DNA of 64,000 nucleotides, taken from Nemertoderma westbladi (Eukaryota > Xenacoelomorpha > Nemertodermatida > Nemertodermatidae). A model generated the notes under the pieces. It searched no databases. It saw only the letters and a program-made list of their open reading frames with translations, and was not told the origin of the DNA. This document shows, one piece after another, positions 47,501 through 61,408 of the stretch. Made by a program: the position numbers and the translations under genes. Numbering within the stretch: the first letter of the stretch is position 1; each line of letters starts with the position of its first letter. The DNA is taken from positions 1-64,000 of the forward strand of contig JAUCBJ010008529.1 in the NCBI GenBank assembly GCA_032718475.1. Reading direction: 5' to 3'.

Positions 47501-47862
47501 CAAACTAAACTGCAGTAAGTTACTAAAGTTCTCACTAAAGCAGTAAGTTACTAAAATTCAGACAAAAGCAGTAAGTTACTAACGTTCAGACTAAAAGAGT
47601 AAGTTACTAAAGTTCTGACTAAAAGAGTAAGTTACCAAAGTTCAGACTGAAGCAGTAAGTTACTAAAGTTCAGACTAAACTGCAGTAAGTTACTAAAGTT
47701 CACACCAAAGCAGTAAGTTACTAAAATTCAGACTAAAGCAGTAAGTTACTAAAGTTCAGACTAAAAGAGTAAGTTACCAAAGTTCAGACTAAAGCAGTAA
47801 GTTACTAAAGTTCAGACTAAACTGCAGTAAGTTACTGAAGTTCAGACTAAAGCATATTAAAG
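26565..47862 (+). repeat. intron 6 minisatellite, 27-29-bp units, about 770 copies (21.3 kb)
   Basis: All units share TTACTAAAGT. Main types are A (28 bp: TTCAGACTACAGCAGTAAA after the core), B (27 bp: TTCATCCCTAGCAATAAG), C (28 bp: ACAGATTAAAGAAGTATG), D (29 bp: TTCAAAACTAAACCAGTGAG) and a rare E pair (CAACGCCGTCAGTAAG, then TTAATAAAATGCACCCC) near 32030, 32360, 33600, 43525, 45060 and 45470. A and B mostly alternate. The ends (26.57-26.64 kb and 46.6-47.86 kb) are more diverged and retain GTAAGTTACTAAAG. Mixed 27/28/29-bp lengths and TAA/TAG in the unit explain why there are no long open frames. It occupies about 99.6% of a 21,376-bp intron. Confidence 0.95.
36180..40860 (+). repeat. higher-order repeat block inside the intron 6 array
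   Basis: Rare variant ATTAAATAAG occurs at 37123, 38391 and 40135, with matching unit order around it. The first two copies are 1,268 bp apart; the third is 1,744 bp further because a run of C and D units (about 38.8-39.3 kb) is added. This shows recent block duplication of about 45 units at a time. Confidence 0.75.
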
Positions 47863-47940
47863 TCCATCCATAAACGAGCGATTGGAGTAGGACATTAAAG
47901 CTCAGTATATATACTTGTGCCTCATATATTTCTTCCATAG
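47863..47940 (+). promoter_or_regulatory. unique 3' end of intron 6 with acceptor
   Basis: Only 78 bp of non-repeat sequence separate the satellite from exon 7. It ends CTCATATATTTCTTCCATAG, a pyrimidine-rich acceptor. This is just enough for a branch point and polypyrimidine tract. Confidence 0.6.
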
Positions 47941-48185
47941 AAACCCCCTATTCTCTTCGGAGACGATCCGGAGGACACGAAGATATCTAACGTTACCATG
48001 GTAGCGAATAAACGAACGCTGTTTGACGCCTTCCAGGACATCGAACAATGGGACCCGTACGGGGTCGCGTCCTTCGATTTGTCTTCATTCCTTAGAGGAG
48101 AGCGCATTCTCGATGTATCCTCTCTTATACACAGCTGTCCAATACCTGACGTGTTGGGAAAGGAAGGTCGTAGGAAAGACGGAAG
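47941..48185 (+). CDS. CFAP92: CFAP92-like gene exon 7, 245 bp
   Basis: The acceptor is TTCCATAG and the donor GGAAG|GTAGGC (phase 2). It reads KPPILFGDDPEDTKISNV, later WDPYGVASFDLSSFLRGER and IHSCPIPD. The ILFGDDPED, WDPYGVA and IHSCP boxes continue the VEVHDRD domain of exon 6 and match the order I recall for CFAP92/KIAA1257 (LFGED, W-PYG-A, IHSC). With exon 6 this makes one folded C2-like unit divided by a 21-kb intron. The protein should continue beyond the window. Confidence 0.75.
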
Positions 48186-48662
48186 GTAGGCCACCTATAC
48201 GGTATGTAGATTATAACGAACCTGCCTATTAATAGGCCAGGGTAGTTCTTGTCAAGAGTTGAGCCGTTCAAAAACACGATGTGGTTGTGTATGTGTGTAT
48301 GTATAACCCTCCAATATCTCAAAAACTCAAGCAGGTACGCAAAAATTTTAATAACAAACTCTACATAAATTTTGGTTGCGCACAAGACTGTATATTTTTT
48401 GTGGCGTTTCGATCACGGGATCACTGAAAAATAGCGGTTTTGAAAATTTAATGTCGAATTTCACCGATTTCAACTCGTCGAGTATGCACCAACTTTTTTA
48501 TTTGGCCTATTCAGTCATTTGAGCAACATATTTGTGCCTCAGAATCTTTTCAAATATCGCCAATCTCGCACAGAACGTCGCCAAAATTTGTTAGTCCAGC
48601 AAAAAAAACGCACAAATTCGTCTAAAATAAAAAATTATTTAGTTGCAGAATAATATGATTAA
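48186..48662. other. start of intron 7, no gene seen
   Basis: AT-rich sequence after the exon 7 donor. It has a short ATGTGTGTATGTAT stretch near 48290. No coding exon with plausible splice sites was found. Confidence 0.45.
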
Positions 48663-49161
48663 ACTAGAAAAGCCAGTAAGCTAGCTGGCTATAATGATAC
48701 CGTCCATAGACAAACGTAGTGTTAGTTGGGTCCCTCCTCATTCATTATCATCAACCTATAAACCATTTAAACGGCCCAGAGCTTACAATTCAATTACCTG
48801 GCCTCCCATCTACAGTAACATAGCAGTGAGTAACCTTATAGATTATTGTCATAGGATTCACTGGGAAGAGCTATTCATCTGGTGGGGTAATACATAATAC
48901 AAACTTACAGTTGATGTTTGATTACTGTCTGGGTTAGAGTGAGATAGTAATAAATTTGGCAAGTAATATACTTCTCTGCAGTTTGGGCTATCCATTCAAT
49001 AAATAGTAGTAGCTTACTAGGCCCTCATGAGTACCAGCAACTGGTGTTTCTATCGTTGAGTTGATGGCAATTTTCGTGTTTCCATTTTCGCTCACTCAGG
49101 GTACTGCGGTTCTGATTTGAGGGGCAGGTTCGTTTAAAGCCAGCTTGCTGGCTTTCTAGTA
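48663..49161. mobile_element. candidate MITE with inverted ends, about 500 bp
   Basis: The left end reads ACTAGAAAAGCCAG then AAGCTAGCTGGCT; the right end, on the minus strand, reads ACTAGAAAGCCAG then AAGCTGGCT, an inverted pair with two small gaps. Each end can also fold on itself through AGCCAG/CTGGCT. There is no transposase. A target duplication is not clear, so the superfamily is open. Confidence 0.45.
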
Positions 49162-50081
49162 AAATGTGTAATACAGTTAGTAGACCGCCTGCCTAAGAAC
49201 TATAGATGTTTGTCTGTGCAGAATATAATTATTCAACGTTCATAGTTCACTCGTGCCAAATTTCAGATAAACCTGATGGTTTGGTTCCATATTTATAGCT
49301 ACTTCTAGGTTTCTTACAATTCGTCTGCTAGCGGCCGTCAGGTATTATAGAAGTCTGTCTGCATGTAGAATTTCTAAACTTTTGATAGACTACATGTGTC
49401 CCAAGTTTGGTTCCATTTCTTCAAAGATTGACCGATTTATTAGCGTTCAAACGACTCCAACGACGACAGATGGTCCAGTAATTGTTCCGCTGCGAAAAGG
49501 TTCACCTGTCTTCGCGGCTCTCCCCAAATAAACAATTCTAACTGCAATATATTTGATTTAAATATAGTAGCCCGGTATTTCACTCTAGTTTGTATTTCAC
49601 CATTTCTATCACAGTATTTCAAACATTTGTAACCTGTGTTATTTTTTGTTATCCAATCTCATTAATTGTTTTCGTTAGAAATAACATTGGTGATGCCGAC
49701 CGGAAACCTAGTAGTTATACTGGTTAATTACGATTTACATCAATAGTCTCCCTACCCTATGACCTATGAGTTTGCAGAAGTACGGGGAAACAAAAAAAAA
49801 GATTACAAAACTGGCCGCTCAGGGCCGCCATACCCACACCGCCACACCGCCACACCGCCGCACCTCCACACCGCCGCCACACACACACACCGCCGCCACA
49901 CACATACACCGCCACCACACACACACACACACCGCCACACCACGCCTCTACATTTTATGTTGAAAAGTGACACAATGAAGTTTAGGACGGTCGCGATGAG
50001 TCATTGTTCATGAGCTTTCAATTTTGGAATCTTTTGCTACGAATATTAACTGAATCTGGAACTTTTCAACACGTTTAATCG
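49162..50081. other. intron 7 between MITE and satellite
   Basis: Nothing coding is convincing here. A minus-strand 60-codon frame (49440-49622) has no recognisable motif. The CA/CCG microsatellite at 49826-49947 is listed separately. Confidence 0.4.
49826..49947 (+). repeat. compound microsatellite (CCGCCACA, CA)
   Basis: Imperfect CACCGC and CACACA runs extend over about 120 bp. It is simple sequence and its short open frames in two registers are not genes. Confidence 0.85.
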
Positions 50082-53000
50082 TATCTATTTATATCGCAAT
50101 GTACAGCTGTATCTATTTATATCGCTATGTACAGCTGTATCTATTTATATCTCGATGTACAGCTGTATCTATTTATATCGCTATGTACAGCTGTAACTAT
50201 TTATATCTCGATGTACAACTGTATCTATTTATATCGCGATGTACAGCTGTATCTATTTATATCGCTATGTACAGCTGTATCTATTTATATCGCTATGTAC
50301 AGCTGTATCTATTTATATCGCTATGTACAGCTGTATCTATTTATATCTCGATGTACAGCTGTATCTATTTATATCGCTATGTACAGCTGTAACTATTTAT
50401 ATCTCGATGTACAACTGTATCTATTTATATCTCGATGTACAGCTGTATCTATTTATATCGCTATGTACAGCTGTAACTATTTATATCTCGATGTACAGCT
50501 GTATCTATTTATATCGCGATGTACAGCTGTATCTATTTATATCGCTATGTACAGCTGTATCTATTTATATCTCGATGTACAGCTGTATCTATTTATATCG
50601 CTATGTACAGCTGTAACTATTTATATCTCGATGTACAACTGTATCTATTTATATCGCTCTGTACAGCTGTATCTATTTATATCGATATGTACAGCTGTAT
50701 CTATTTATATCGCGATGTACAGCTGTATCTATTTATATCGCTATGTACAGCTGTATCTATTTATATCGCTATGTACAGCTGTATCTATTTATATCTCGAT
50801 GTACAGCTGTATCTATTTATATCGCGATGTACAGCTGTATCTATTTATATCGCGATGTACAGCTGTATCTATTTATATCGCGATGTACAACTGTATCTAT
50901 TTATATCGCTATGTACAGCTGTATCTATTTATATCGATATGTACAGCTGTATCTATTTATATCTCTATGTACAACTGTATCTATTTATATCGCGATGTAC
51001 AGCTGTATCTATTTATATCGCTATGTACAGCTGTATCTATTTATATCGCTATGTACAGCTGTATCTATTTATATCGCTATGTACAGCTGTATCTATTTAT
51101 ATCTCGATGTACAGCTGTATCTATTTATATCGCGATGTACAGCTGTATTTATTTATATCGCGATGTACAGCTGTATCTATTTATATCGCGATGTACAGCT
51201 GTATCTATTTATATCGCGATGTACAGCTGTATCTTTTTATATCGCGATGTACAGCTGTATCTATTTATATCGATATGTACAGCTGTATCTATTTATATCG
51301 ATATGTACAGCTGTATCTATTTATATCGCTATGTACAGCTGTATCTATTTATATCGCTATGTACAGCTGTATCTATTTATATCGAGATATACAGCTGTAT
51401 CTATTTATATCTCGATGTACAGCTGTATCTATCTATGTCGCGATGTACAGCTGTATCTATTTATATCGATATGTACAGCTGTATCTATTTATATCGCTAT
51501 GTACAGCTGTATCTATTTATATCGAGATATACAGCTGTATCTATTTATATCGCTATGTACAGCTGTATCTATCTATATCGCGATGTACAGCTGTATCTAT
51601 TTATATCGATATGTACAGCTGTATCTATTTATATCGCTATGTACAGCTGTATCTATTTATATCGCTATGTACAGCTGTATCTATTTATATCGTTATGTAC
51701 AGCTGTATCTATTTATATCGCTATGTACAGCTGTATCTATTTATATCGTTATGTACAGCTGTATCTATTTATATCGCTATGTACAGCTGTATCTATCTAT
51801 ATCGCGATGTACAGCTGTATCTATTTATATCGATATGTACAGCTGTATCTATTTATATCGCTATGTACAGCTGTATCTATTTATATCGCGATGTACAGCT
51901 GTATCTATTTATATCGATATGTACAGCTGTATCTATTTATATCGCTATGTACAGCTGTATCTATTTATATCGCGATGTACAGCTGTATCTATTTATATCG
52001 ATATGTACAGCTGTATCTATTTATAACGCGATATACAGCTGTATCTATTTATATTGATATGTACAGCTGTATCTATTTATATCTCGATGTACAGCTGTAT
52101 CTATTTATATCGCGATGTACAGCTGTATCTATTTATATCTCGATGTACAGCTGTATCTATTTATATCGCGATGTACAGCTGTATCTATTTATATCGCTAT
52201 GTACAGCTGTATCTATTTATATCGATATGTACAGCTGTATCTATTTATATCGATATGTACAGCTGTATCTATTTATATCGCGATATACAGCTGTATCTCT
52301 TTATATCGCGATGTACAGCTGTATCTATTTATATCGCGATGTACAGCTGTATCTATTTATATCGCTATGTACAGCTGTATCTATTTATATCGATATGTAC
52401 AGCTGTATCTATTTATATCGCGATGTACAGCTGTATCTATTTATATCGCTATGTACAGCGATATCTATTTATATCGCGATGTACAGCTGTATCTATTTAT
52501 ATCGCGATGTACAGCTGTATATATTTATATCTCGATGTACAGCTGTATCTATTTATATCGCGATGTACAGCTGTATCTATTTATATCGCGATGTACAGCT
52601 GTATCTATTTATATCGCGATGTACAGCTGTATCTATTTATATCGCGGTTTACATCTGTATCTATTTATATCTCGATGTACAGCTGTATCTATTTATATCG
52701 CGATGTACAGCTGTATCTATTTATATCGCGATGTACAGCTGTATCTATTTATATCGCGATGTACAGCTGTATCTATTTATATCGCTATGTACAGCTGTAT
52801 CTATTTATATCGCGATGTACAGCTGTAACTATTTATATCGCTATGTACAGCTGTATCTATCTATATCGCGATGTACAGCTGTATCTATTTATATCGCTAT
52901 GTACAGCTGTATCTATTTATATCTCGATGTACAGCTGTATCTATTTATATCTCGATGTACAGCTGTATCTATTTATATCGCGATGTACAACTGTATCTAT

Positions 53001-56000
53001 TTATATCGCTATGTACAGCTGTATCTATTTATATCGATATGTACAGCTGTATCTATTTATATCTCGATGTACAACTGTATCTATTTATATCGCGATGTAC
53101 AGCTGTATCTATTTATATCGCTATGTACAGCTGTATCTATTTATATCTCGATGTACAGCTGTATCTATTTATATCGCGATGTACAGCTGTATCTATTTAT
53201 ATCGCGATGTACAACTGTATCTATTTATATCGCTATGTACAGCTGTATCTATTTATATCGATATGTACAGCTGTATCTATTTATATCTCGATGTACAACT
53301 GTATCTATTTATATCGCGATGTACAGCTGTATCTATTTATATCGCTATGTACAGCTGTATCTATTTATATCGCTATGTACAGCTGTATCTATTTATATCG
53401 CTATGTACAGCTGTATCTATTTATATCTCGATGTACAACTGTATCTATTTATATCGCGATGTACAGCTGTATCTATTTATATCGCTATGTACAGCTGTAT
53501 CTATTTATATCGCTATGTACAGCTGTATCTATTTATATCGCTATGTACAGCTGTATCTATTTATATCGCGATGTACAGCTGTATCTATTTATATCGCAAT
53601 GTACAGCTGTATCTATTTATATCGCGATGTACAGCTGTATTTATTTATATCGCGATGTACAGCTGTATCTATTTATATCGCGATGTACAGCTGTATCTAT
53701 TTATATCGCGATGTACAGCTGTATCTATTTATATCGCGATGTACAGCTGTATCTATTTATATCGCGATGTACAGCTGTATCTATTTATATCGATATGTAC
53801 AGCTGTATCTATTTATATCGATATGTACAGCTGTATCTATTTATATCGCTATGTACAGCTGTATCTATTTATATCGCTATGTACAGCTGTATCTATTTAT
53901 ATCGAGATATACAGCTGTATCTATTTATATCTCGATGTACAGCTGTATCTATCTATATCGCGATGTACAGTTGTATCTATTTATATCGCTATGTACAGCT
54001 GTATCTATCTATATCGCGATGTACAGCTGTATCTATTTATATCGATATGTACAGCTGTATCTATTTATATCGCTATGTACAGCTGTATCTATTTATATCG
54101 CTATGTACAGCTGTATCTATTTATATCGATATGTACAGCTGTATCTATTTATATCGATATGTACAGCTGTATCTATTTATATCGCGATGTACAGCTGTAT
54201 CTATTTATTTCGATATGTACAGCTGTATCTATTTATATCGCTATGTACAGCTGTATCTATTTATATCGCGATGTACAGCTGTATCTATTTATATCGATAT
54301 GTACAGCTGTATCTATTTATATCGCGATATACAGCTGTATCTATTTATATTGATATGTACAGCTGTATCTATTTATATCTCGATGTACAGCTGTATCTAT
54401 TTATATCGCGATGTACAGCTGTATCTATTTATATCTCGATGTACAGCTGTATCTATTTATATCGCGATGTACAGCTGTATCTATTTATATCGCTATGTAC
54501 AGCTGTATCTATTTATATCGATATGTACAGCTGTATCTATTTATATCGATATGTACAGCTGTATCTATTTATATCGCGATATACAGCTGTATCTCTTTAT
54601 ATCGCGATGTACAGCTGTATCTATTTATATCGCGATGTACAGCTGTATCTATTTATATCGCGATGTACAGCTGTATCTATTTATATCGCGATTTACATCT
54701 GTATCTATTTATATCTCGATGTACAGCTGTATCTATTTATATCGCGATGTACAGCTGTATCTATTTATATCGCGATGTACAGCTGTATCTATTTATATCG
54801 CGATGTAGAGCTGTATCTATTTATATCGCTATGTACAGCTGTATCTATTTATATCGCGATGTACAGCTGTATCTATTTATATCGCTATGTACAGCTGTAT
54901 CTATTTATATCGCGATGTACAGCTGTATCTATTTATATCGCGATGTACAGCTGTATCTATTTATATCGCTATGTACAGCTGTATCTATTTATATCGCGAT
55001 GTACAGCTGTATCTATTTATATCGCGATGTACAGCTGTATCTATTTATATCGCGATGTACAGCTGTATCTATTTATATCGCGATGTACAGCTGTATCTAT
55101 TTATATCGCGATGTACAGCTGTATCTATTTATATCGCTATGTACAGCTGTATCTATTTATATCGCGATGTACAGCTGTATCTATTTATATCGCTATGTAC
55201 AGCTGTATCTATTTATATCGCGATGTACAGCTGTATCTATTTATATCGCGATGTACAGCTGTATCTATTTATAACGCGATTTACATCTGTATCTATTTAT
55301 ATCTCGATGTACAGCTGTATCTATTTATATCGCGATGTACAGCTGTATCTATTTATATCGCGATGTACAGCTGTATCTATTTATATCGCGATGTACAGCT
55401 GTATCTATCTATATCGCGATGTACAGCTGTATCTATTTATATCGCGATGTACAGCTGTATCTATTTATATCGCTATGTACAGCTGTATCTATCTATATCG
55501 CGATGTACAGCTGTATCTATTTATATCGCGATGTACAGCTGTATCTATTTATATCGCGATGTACAGCTGTATCTATTTATATCGCGATGTACAGCTGTAT
55601 CTATTTATATCGCGATGTACAGCTGTATCTATTTATATCGCGATGTACAGCTGTATCTATTTATATCGCGATGTACAGCTGTATCTATTTATATCGCTAT
55701 GTACAGCTGTATCTATTTATATCGCTATGTACAGCTGTATCTATCTATATCGCGATGTACAGCTGTATCTATTTATATCGCGATTTACATCTGTATCTAT
55801 TTATATCGCTATGTACAGCTGTATCTATTTATATCTCGATGTACAGCTGTATCTATTTATATCTCGATGTACAGCTGTATCTATTTATATCGCTATGTAT
55901 AGCTGTATCTATTTATATCGCTATGTACAGCTGTATCTACTGTATTTATATCTCGATGTACAGCTGTATCTATTTATATCGCTATGTACAGCTGTATCTA

Positions 56001-57684
56001 TTTATATCGCTATGTACAGCTGTATCTATTTATATCTCGATGTACAGCTGTATCTATTTATATCGCTATGTACAGCTGTATCTATTTATATCGCGATATA
56101 CAGCTGTATCTATTTATATCTCGATGTACAGCTGTATCTATTTATATCGCTATGTACAGCTGTATCTATTTATATCTCGATGTACAGCTGTATCTATTTA
56201 TATCGCGATGTACAGCTGTATCTATTTATATCGCGATGTACAGCTGTATCTATTTATATCGCGATGTACAGCTGTATCTATTTATATCGCTATGTACAGC
56301 TGTATCTATTTATATCGCGATGTACAGCTGTAACTATTTATATCGCTATGTACAGCTGTATCTATCTATATCGCGATGTACAGCTGTATCTATTTATATC
56401 GCTATGTACAGCTGTATCTATTTATATCTCGATGTACAGCTGTATCTATTTATATCTCGATGTACAGCTGTATCTATTTATATCGCGATGTACAGCTGTA
56501 TCTATTTATATCGCTATGTACAGCTGTATCTATTTATATCTCGATGTACAGCTGTATCTATTTATATCGCGATGTACAGCTGTATCTATTTATATCGCTA
56601 TGTACAGCTGTATCTATTTATATCGCGATGTACAGCTGTAACTATTTATATCGATATGTACAGCTGTATCTATTTATATCGATATGTACAGCTGTATCTA
56701 TTTATATCGCGATGTACAGCTGTATCTATTTATATCGCTATGTACAGCTGTATCTATTTATATCGCGATGTACAGCTGTATCTATTTATATCGCTATGTA
56801 CAGCTGTATCTATTTATATCGCGATGTACAGCTGTATCTATTTATATCGCGATGTACAGCTGTATCTATTTATATCGCGATGTACAGCTGTATCTATTTA
56901 TATCGCTATGTACAGCTGTATCTATTTATATCGCTATGTACAGCTGTATCTATTTATATCGATATGTACAGCTGTATCTATTTATATCGCGATATACAGC
57001 TGTATCTATTTATATTGATATGTACAGCTGTATCTATTTATATCTCGATGTACAGCTGTATCTATTTATATCGCGATGTACAGCTGTATCTATTTATATC
57101 TCGATGTACAGCTGTATCTATTTATATCGCGATGTACAGCTGTATCTATTTATATCGCTATGTACAGCTGTATCTATTTATATCGATATGTACAGCTGTA
57201 TCTATTTATATCAATATGTACAGCTGTATCTATTTATATCGCGATATACAGCTGTATCTCTTTATATCGCGATGTACAGCTGTATCTATTTATATCGCTA
57301 TGTACAGCTGTATCTATTTATATCGATATGTACAGCTGTATCTATTTATATCGCGATGTACAGCTGTATCTATTTATATCGCTATGTACAGCTGTATCTA
57401 TTTATATCGCGATGTACAGCTGTATCTATTTATATCGCGATGTACAGCTGTATCTATTTATATCGCGATGTACAGCTGTATCTATTTATATCGCTATGTA
57501 CAGCTGTATCTATTTATATCGCGATGTACAGCTGTATCTATTTATATCGCGATGTACAGCTGTATCTATTTATATCGCGATGTACAGCTGTATCTATTTA
57601 TATCTCGATGTACAGCTGTATCTATTTATATCGCGATGTACAGCTGTATCTATTTATATCGCGATGTACAGCTGTATCTATTTA

Positions 57685-60276
57685 TATCGCGATGTACAGC
57701 TGTATCTATTTATATCGCGATGTACAGCTGTATCTATTTATATCGCGATGTACAGATGTATCTATTTATATTGCGATGTACAGATGTATCTATTTATATC
57801 GCGATGTACAAATGTATCTATTTATATCGCGATGTACAGCTGTATCTATTTATATCGCGATTTACATCTGTATCTATTTATATCGCGATGTACAGCTGTA
57901 TCTATTTATATCGCTATGTACAGCTGTATCTATTTATATCGCGATGTACAGCTGTATCTATTTATATCGCGATATACAGCTGTATCTATTTATATCTCGA
58001 TGTACAGCTGTATCTATCTATATCGCGATGTACAGCTGTATCTATTTATATCGCTATGTACAGCTGTATCTATTTATATCTCGATGTACAGCTGTATCTA
58101 TTTATATCTCGATGTACAGCTGTATCTATTTATATCGCGATGTACAGCTGTATCTATTTATATCGCTATGTACAGCTGTATCTATTTATATCGCGATGTA
58201 CAGCTGTATCTATTTATATCGCTATGTACAGCTGTATCTATTTATATCGCGATGTACAGCTGTAACTATTTATATCGCTATGTACAGCTGTATCTATCTA
58301 TATCGCGATGTACAGCTGTATCTATTTATATCGCGATGTACAGCTGTATCTATTTATATCGATATGTACAGCTGTATCAATTTATATCGCTATGTACAGC
58401 TGTATCTATTTATATCGCGATGTACAGCTGTATCTATTTATATCGCGATGTACAGCTGTATCTATTTATATCGCGATGTACAGCTGTATCTATTTATATC
58501 GCGATGTACAGCTGTATCTATTTATATCGCGATGTACAGCTGTATCTATCTATATCGCGATGTACAGCTGTATCTATTTATATCGATATGTACAGCTGTA
58601 TCTATTTATATCGCTATGTACAGCTGTATCTATTTATATCGCTATGTACAGCTGTATCTATCTATATCGCGATGTACAGCTGTATCTATTTATATCGATA
58701 TGTACAGCTGTATCTATTTATATCGATATGTACAGCTGTATCTATTTATATCGCGATGTACAGCTGTATCTATTTATATCGATATGTACAGCTGTATCTA
58801 TTTATATCGCTATGTACAGCTGTATCTATCTATATCGCGATGTACAGCTGTATCTATTTATATCGATATGTACAGCTGTATCTATTTATATCGCTATGTA
58901 CAGCTGTATCTATTTATATCGCTATGTACAGCTGTATCTATTTATATCGCTATGTACAGCTGTATCTATCTATATCGCGATGTACAGCTGTATCTATTTA
59001 TATCGATATGTACAGCTGTATCTATTTATATCGATATGTACAGCTGTATCTATTTATATCGCTATGTACAGCTGTATCTATTTATATCGCGATGTACAGC
59101 TGTATCTATTTATATCGCGATGTACAGCTGTATCTATTTATATCGCTATGTACAGCTGTATCTATTTATATCGCTATGTACAGCTGTATCTATTTATATC
59201 TCGATGTACAGCTGTATCTATTTATATCTCGATGTACAGCTGTATCTATTTATATCTCGATGTACAGCTGTATCTATTTATATCTCGATATACAGCTGTA
59301 TCTATTTATATCGATATGTACAGCTGTATCTATTTATATCGCTATGTACAGCTGTATCTATTTATATCGCGATGTACAGCTGTATCTATTTATATCGAGA
59401 TATACAGCTGTATCTATTTATATCGCTATGTACAGCTGTATCTATTTATATCTCGATGTACAGCTGTATCTATTTATATCGATATGTACAGCTGTATCTA
59501 TTTATATCGCTATGTACAGCTGTATCTATTTATATCGCGATGTACAGCTGTATCTATTTATATCGAGATATACAGCTGTATCTATTTATATCGCTATGTA
59601 CAGCTGTATCTATTTATATCTCGATGTACAGCTGTATCTATTTATATCGATATGTACAGCTGTATCTATTTATATCGCGATGTACAGCTGTATCTATTTA
59701 TATCGCTATGTACAGCTGTATCTATTTATATCGCTATGTACAGCTGTATCTATTTATATCTCGATGTACAGCTGTATCTATTTATATCTCGATGTACAGC
59801 TGTATCTATTTATATCTCGATGTACAGCTGTATCTATTTATATCTCGATATACAGCTGTATCTATTTATATCGATATGTACAGCTGTATCTATTTATATC
59901 GCTATGTACAGCTGTATCTATTTATATCGCGATGTACAGCTGTATCTATTTATATCGAGATATACAGCTGTATCTATTTATATCGCTATGTACAGCTGTA
60001 TCTATTTATATCGCGATGTACAGCTGTATCTATTTATATCGCGATGTACAGCTGTATCTATTTATATCTCGATATACAGCTGTATCTATTTATATCGATA
60101 TGTACAGCTGTATCTATTTATATCGCTATGTACAGCTGTATCTATTTATATCGCGATGTACAGCTGTATCTATTTATATCGAGATATACAGCTGTATCTA
60201 TTTATATCGCTATGTACAGCTGTATCTATTTATATCGCTATGTACAGCTGTATCTATTTATATCTCGATGTACAGC
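57685..60276 (+). repeat. higher-order repeat, copy A (about 92 units)
   Basis: This block recurs 3,724 bp later (133 units of 28 bp) at 61409-64000. Shared rare variants include ACAGATGTATC with TTGCGATG (57751 and 61475), TATCAATTT (58375 and 62099) and ordered CTCGATATAC units (59284 and 63008). I saw no difference in the stretches compared, up to the window edge. Confidence 0.85.
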
Positions 60277-61408
60277 TGTATCTATTTATATCGCGATATA
60301 CAGCTGTATCTCTTTATATCGCGATGTACAGCTGTATCTATTTATATCGCTATGTACAGCTGTATCTATTTATATCGATATGTACAGCTGTATCTATTTA
60401 TATCGCGATGTACAGCTGTATCTATTTATATCGCTATGTACAGCTGTATCTATTTATATCGCGATGTACAGCTGTATCTATTTATATCGCGATGTACAGC
60501 TGTATCTATTTATATCGCGATGTACAGCTGTATCTATTTATATCGAGATATACAGCTGTATCTATTTATATCTCGATGTACAGCTGTATCTATTTATATC
60601 GCGATGTACAGCTGTATCTATTTATATCTCGATGTACAGCTGTATCTATTTATATCTCGATGTACAGCTGTATCTATTTATATCGCGATGTACAGCTGTA
60701 TCTATTTATATCGCGATGTACAGCTGTATCTATTTATATCGCGATGTACAGCTGTATCTATTTATATCGAGATATACAGCTGTATCTATTTATATCTCGA
60801 TGTACAGCTGTATCTATTTATATCGCTATGTACAGCTGTATCTATTTATATCGCTATGTCAAGCTGTATCTATTTATATCTCGATGTACAGCTGTATCTA
60901 TTTATATCTCGATGTACAGCTGTATCTATTTATATCTCGATGTACAGCTGTATCTATTTATATCGCGATGTACAGCTGTATCTATTTATATCGAGATATA
61001 CAGCTGTATCTATTTATATCTCGATGTACAGCTGTATCTATTTATATCTCGATGTACAGCTGTATCTATTTATATCGCTATGTACAGCTGTATCTATTTA
61101 TATCTCGATGTACAGCTGTATCTATTTATATCTCGATGTACAGCTGTATCTATTTATATCGCTATGTACAGCTGTATCTATTTATATCGCGATGTACAGC
61201 TGTAACTATTTATATCTCGATGTACAGCTGTATCTATTTATATCGAGATATACAGCTGTATCTATTTATATCGCGATGTACAGCTGTATCTATTTATATC
61301 GATATGTACAGCTGTATCTATTTATATCGCTATGTACAGCTGTATCTATTTATATCTCGATGTACAGCTGTATCTATTTATATCGCTATGTACAGCTGTA
61401 TCTATTTA

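Noticed and set aside
26565-47862. A CRISPR-like array of 27-29-bp repeats
   Set aside because: Units are contiguous variants of one another with no unique spacers, and the sequence is animal nuclear DNA inside an intron.
48694-48897. A 67-codon plus-strand frame as a possible further exon
   Set aside because: It lies inside the candidate MITE, has no plausible flanking splice sites in the needed phase and no resemblance to the CFAP92 family.
49440-49622. A 60-codon minus-strand frame
   Set aside because: No motif, no neighbours and average composition; consistent with chance.
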